NCBI GenBank assembly: GCA_034007705.1
Contig: JAVEQK010000004.1
Span: 117,148 to 181,147, forward strand
Direction: 5' to 3'
DNA: 64,000 nt
Origin: UBA10518 sp022837185
GTDB lineage: Bacteria; Desulfobacterota; Desulfobulbia; Desulfobulbales; Desulfobulbaceae
In this document: in pieces, positions 62,173 to 64,000 of the stretch
Layout of the letters: each line of letters starts with the position of its first letter
How positions within the stretch are numbered: the stretch's first letter is position 1
Program-made: the position numbers and the translations under genes
The notes under the pieces: model-generated
What the model saw: the letters and a program-made list of their open reading frames with translations, nothing else
Told to the model about the DNA's origin: nothing
The model's database searches: none

Positions 62173-63504
62173 ATGAGACATGGAATGGGAAAGGTGACGA
62201 AACGACCGGGGTGGCCGAGCTGGCTGCTCCCGGCTGTTTTCCTGCTCCCGGCTCTTGCCCCCGCTGCCCCGGCAGATGAATTCAGCTTCGAGGTCGCCGA
62301 GTTTGCCAGGAAGCCGTACCATATAGGCGGCTACGCGGAGCTGCGCCCGGTGCTGTTCGGCCTCGACACCGATGCGGCCTTGCACCACCTCCGGTTTTTC
62401 GATCGCGACGAGGGGGGCACCACGGCGGAATACAACGGCCGCCTGCAGTTCGAGGCAAGCCTGGAAAAAGGAATCGGCCGGCTCTTTGCCCGGGTCAACA
62501 CGGACTACAGCAATTCCTATCTTGGCGAATCCGTCGAGGCCGTCTTCTACGACGGCTACCTTTCCCTCAAGCCCTCGCCGAGCCTGGTGCTGGAAGCGGG
62601 CAAGAAGAACCTGCGCTGGGGCACCGGCTATGCCTGGAATCCGGTCGCCTTTGTCGACCGGCCCAAGGACCCGGATGACCCTGAACTGAACCGCGAAGGC
62701 TTCATCGTGGCCACGGCCGAGATGATCAGGAGCCTGGCCGGCCCCCTGCAGACCTTTTCCCTGGCACCCCTGGTGCTGCCGGTGGACGGGGATGTCAACG
62801 ACGACTTCGGCGAGTCCGATCATCTCAATTTCGGCGGCAGGCTCTATGTTCTGTTCCGCGATACCGACATCGATCTGCTTTTTCTGACCGGCGGCAGCCG
62901 GGGCAGCCGCTACGGCATGGACTTTGCCCGCAACCTCACGTCCAACTTCGAGGTCCATGGCGAATTCGCCCTCCTGCACGACGTTCGCAAGCGGGTCATC
63001 GATTCGGCCGGAGACATTGCCGAGCAGGAAGAGGACGCCGGGAGCTGGCTTCTCGGCCTGCGCTACCTGACCGCGGCCGAAACCACCTGGATCGCCGAGT
63101 ATTATCACAACGGGGCAGGCTTCAGCCGGGAGGAAATGGAGAATTACTTCACCCTGGCCAACCGGGGGTACGAGGTTTTCCAGGCAACCGGCGACGACGG
63201 CCTGCTGCGCCGGATGCGGGACCTGGCCGAAGGCTACGGCCGTATGAACCCCATGCGCGATTATCTCTATCTCCGCGCCAGTCAGAAAGAGCCCTTCGAC
63301 ATCCTCTACGTCACCCCGGCCGCCACCGCCATCGTCAATCTCGCGGACGGCAGTTTTTCCCTGTCGCCCGAGATCCTCTACACCCCGGTCACCAACCTGG
63401 AGCTCCGCCTGAAGGGATCATGGCTGAACGGCGGCAGTTTGAGCGAATACGGCGAGAAACAGAATGACTGGCGGTTTGAATTGCGGCTGCGCTACTATCT
63501 GTGA
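62173..63504 (+). CDS. Outer-membrane beta-barrel protein of the ABC exporter operon
   Basis: About 443 aa. Signal peptide (WLLPAVFLLPALAPAAPA), then many alternating amphipathic strands ending in aromatic FELRLRYYL, the usual C-terminal signal for BAM insertion. Resembles alginate-export/DUF1302-type barrels but no named family was recognised. Starts at 62149 or 62173 are both possible; 62173 has AGGA upstream. Probably the outer-membrane end of the exporter. Confidence 0.75.
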   Translation: MRHGMGKVTKRPGWPSWLLPAVFLLPALAPAAPADEFSFEVAEFARKPYHIGGYAELRPVLFGLDTDAALHHLRFFDRDEGGTTAEYNGRLQFEASLEKGIGRLFARVNTDYSNSYLGESVEAVFYDGYLSLKPSPSLVLEAGKKNLRWGTGYAWNPVAFVDRPKDPDDPELNREGFIVATAEMIRSLAGPLQTFSLAPLVLPVDGDVNDDFGESDHLNFGGRLYVLFRDTDIDLLFLTGGSRGSRYGMDFARNLTSNFEVHGEFALLHDVRKRVIDSAGDIAEQEEDAGSWLLGLRYLTAAETTWIAEYYHNGAGFSREEMENYFTLANRGYEVFQATGDDGLLRRMRDLAEGYGRMNPMRDYLYLRASQKEPFDILYVTPAATAIVNLADGSFSLSPEILYTPVTNLELRLKGSWLNGGSLSEYGEKQNDWRFELRLRYYL

Positions 63505-63621
63505 ATGCGCGGGATAAAATTGTAACAGGGCAATGGGCGTCTTCCGGGGCTGCCGGTTGCAGCAGGGGATGCACTGTCAGGACCTTCGAACTTGAAGACA
63601 GACGGATGAGGAGCAGGCAAT

Positions 63622-63972
63622 ATGCGCGATGATCTGGATGGGGAGGATTTTCGAAAACGTCTGGAGGAACGGCGGGCCGCCATCCTGGCCGGGCAGGAGA
63701 CCAGAAAGGGCGGAACCCCGGTGGAACTTGATCAGGCCAGGATGGGGCGCCTGTCCCGCATGGACGCCCTGCAACAGCAGGAGATGGATCGGGCGGCGGC
63801 CCGGTTGAGCGATCTGGAACTGCAGCGCATCGAGACGGCGCTTCGACGCCTGGATACCGGCGACTACGGCTATTGCGTCATGTGCGACGATGAGATCGCC
63901 GAAGGGCGCCTGCGCTTCGATCCCAGCGTGCTGACGTGCATTTCCTGCGCCCGGAAGGCGGAGTCGAAATAA
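63622..63972 (+). CDS. DksA/TraR family C4 zinc-finger protein
   Basis: 116 aa. Coiled-coil with ELQRIETALRRLDTGDYGYC and a C-terminal zinc finger CVMCDDEIAEGRLRFDPSVL then CISCARK (CxxC-x17-CxxC). The acidic coiled-coil tip residues of DksA itself are not clearly present, so it may be a TraR-like relative modulating RNA polymerase. GAGGAG precedes the ATG. Confidence 0.9.
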   Translation: MRDDLDGEDFRKRLEERRAAILAGQETRKGGTPVELDQARMGRLSRMDALQQQEMDRAAARLSDLELQRIETALRRLDTGDYGYCVMCDDEIAEGRLRFDPSVLTCISCARKAESK

Positions 63973-64000
63973 ACGGCGGGGAGCCGGGGGCGGTTTGTTT

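Overview
The window is a GC-rich (roughly 60% by eye), gene-dense Gram-negative chromosome segment. Its gene families (Tol system, TlyA, two-CW sensor kinase, DUF1835, YkgJ, CcsA-type cytochrome c biogenesis, DUF362, N-type ATPase) fit a Desulfobacterota bacterium ('Deltaproteobacteria'), most likely an anaerobe near the Desulfobulbales. That placement is inferred from family content; there is no rRNA or other direct marker here.

Layout. 1-5788: Tol envelope genes tolQ (cut by the window edge), tolR, tolA, tolB and ybgF, with no pal, then tlyA and a secreted SH3 protein. 5764-8733 (minus): a DNA-repair helicase fused to an exonuclease. 8853-10535: a fused aromatic amino-acid enzyme. 10617-11476: a double zinc-ribbon protein and tRNA-His with promoter and terminator. 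11507-14462 (minus): a binding protein coupled to a histidine kinase. 15173-20926: a complete mrpACDEFG Na+/H+ antiporter operon. 21045-25909: a small Cys protein, a DUF362 protein, and a carbamoyl-phosphate/ornithine cluster (cDPGS-like P-loop protein, carbamate kinase, ornithine cyclodeaminase). 26163-27856: a hydrolase and a divergent TetR regulator with two palindromic operators. 28251-31941: a Tat-type amidohydrolase, a 34-residue basic peptide, a radical SAM/SPASM enzyme and a YceI protein; the peptide and yceI share an upstream motif. 32038-35495: two acetyltransferases, an epimerase, an NhaR-type regulator and an amphi-Trp protein. 35597-37704: ccsA, then two neighbouring genes that have each lost their middle (DUF4892/OmpA and asmA), and a palindromic repeat. 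37795-41026 (minus): DUF1835 protein, zinc-less MDR reductase and PQQ sugar dehydrogenase. 41095-48100 (minus): an N-type ATP synthase operon atpDCQRBEFAG. 48231-49361: an AT-rich non-coding stretch and a secreted protein with two near-identical Gly/Cys modules. 49623-52331: flavoprotein, Dph6-like enzyme and a decayed group II intron. 52475-59172: YgiQ radical SAM protein, several small enzymes, and a metallophosphoesterase/Ser-Thr kinase pair. 59462-63504: an ABC exporter operon with a LolA-like protein and an outer-membrane barrel. 63622-63972: a DksA/TraR-type protein.

How they work together. Sodium is the strongest theme: a Mrp antiporter, an NhaR-type regulator and an N-type ATPase whose c subunit carries Na+-type ligands lie within about 33 kb. 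Envelope maintenance is the second theme (Tol, SH3, LolA-like/ABC/barrel, AsmA and OmpA relics). The least explained locus is the peptide/radical SAM region at 29.7-31.9 kb.
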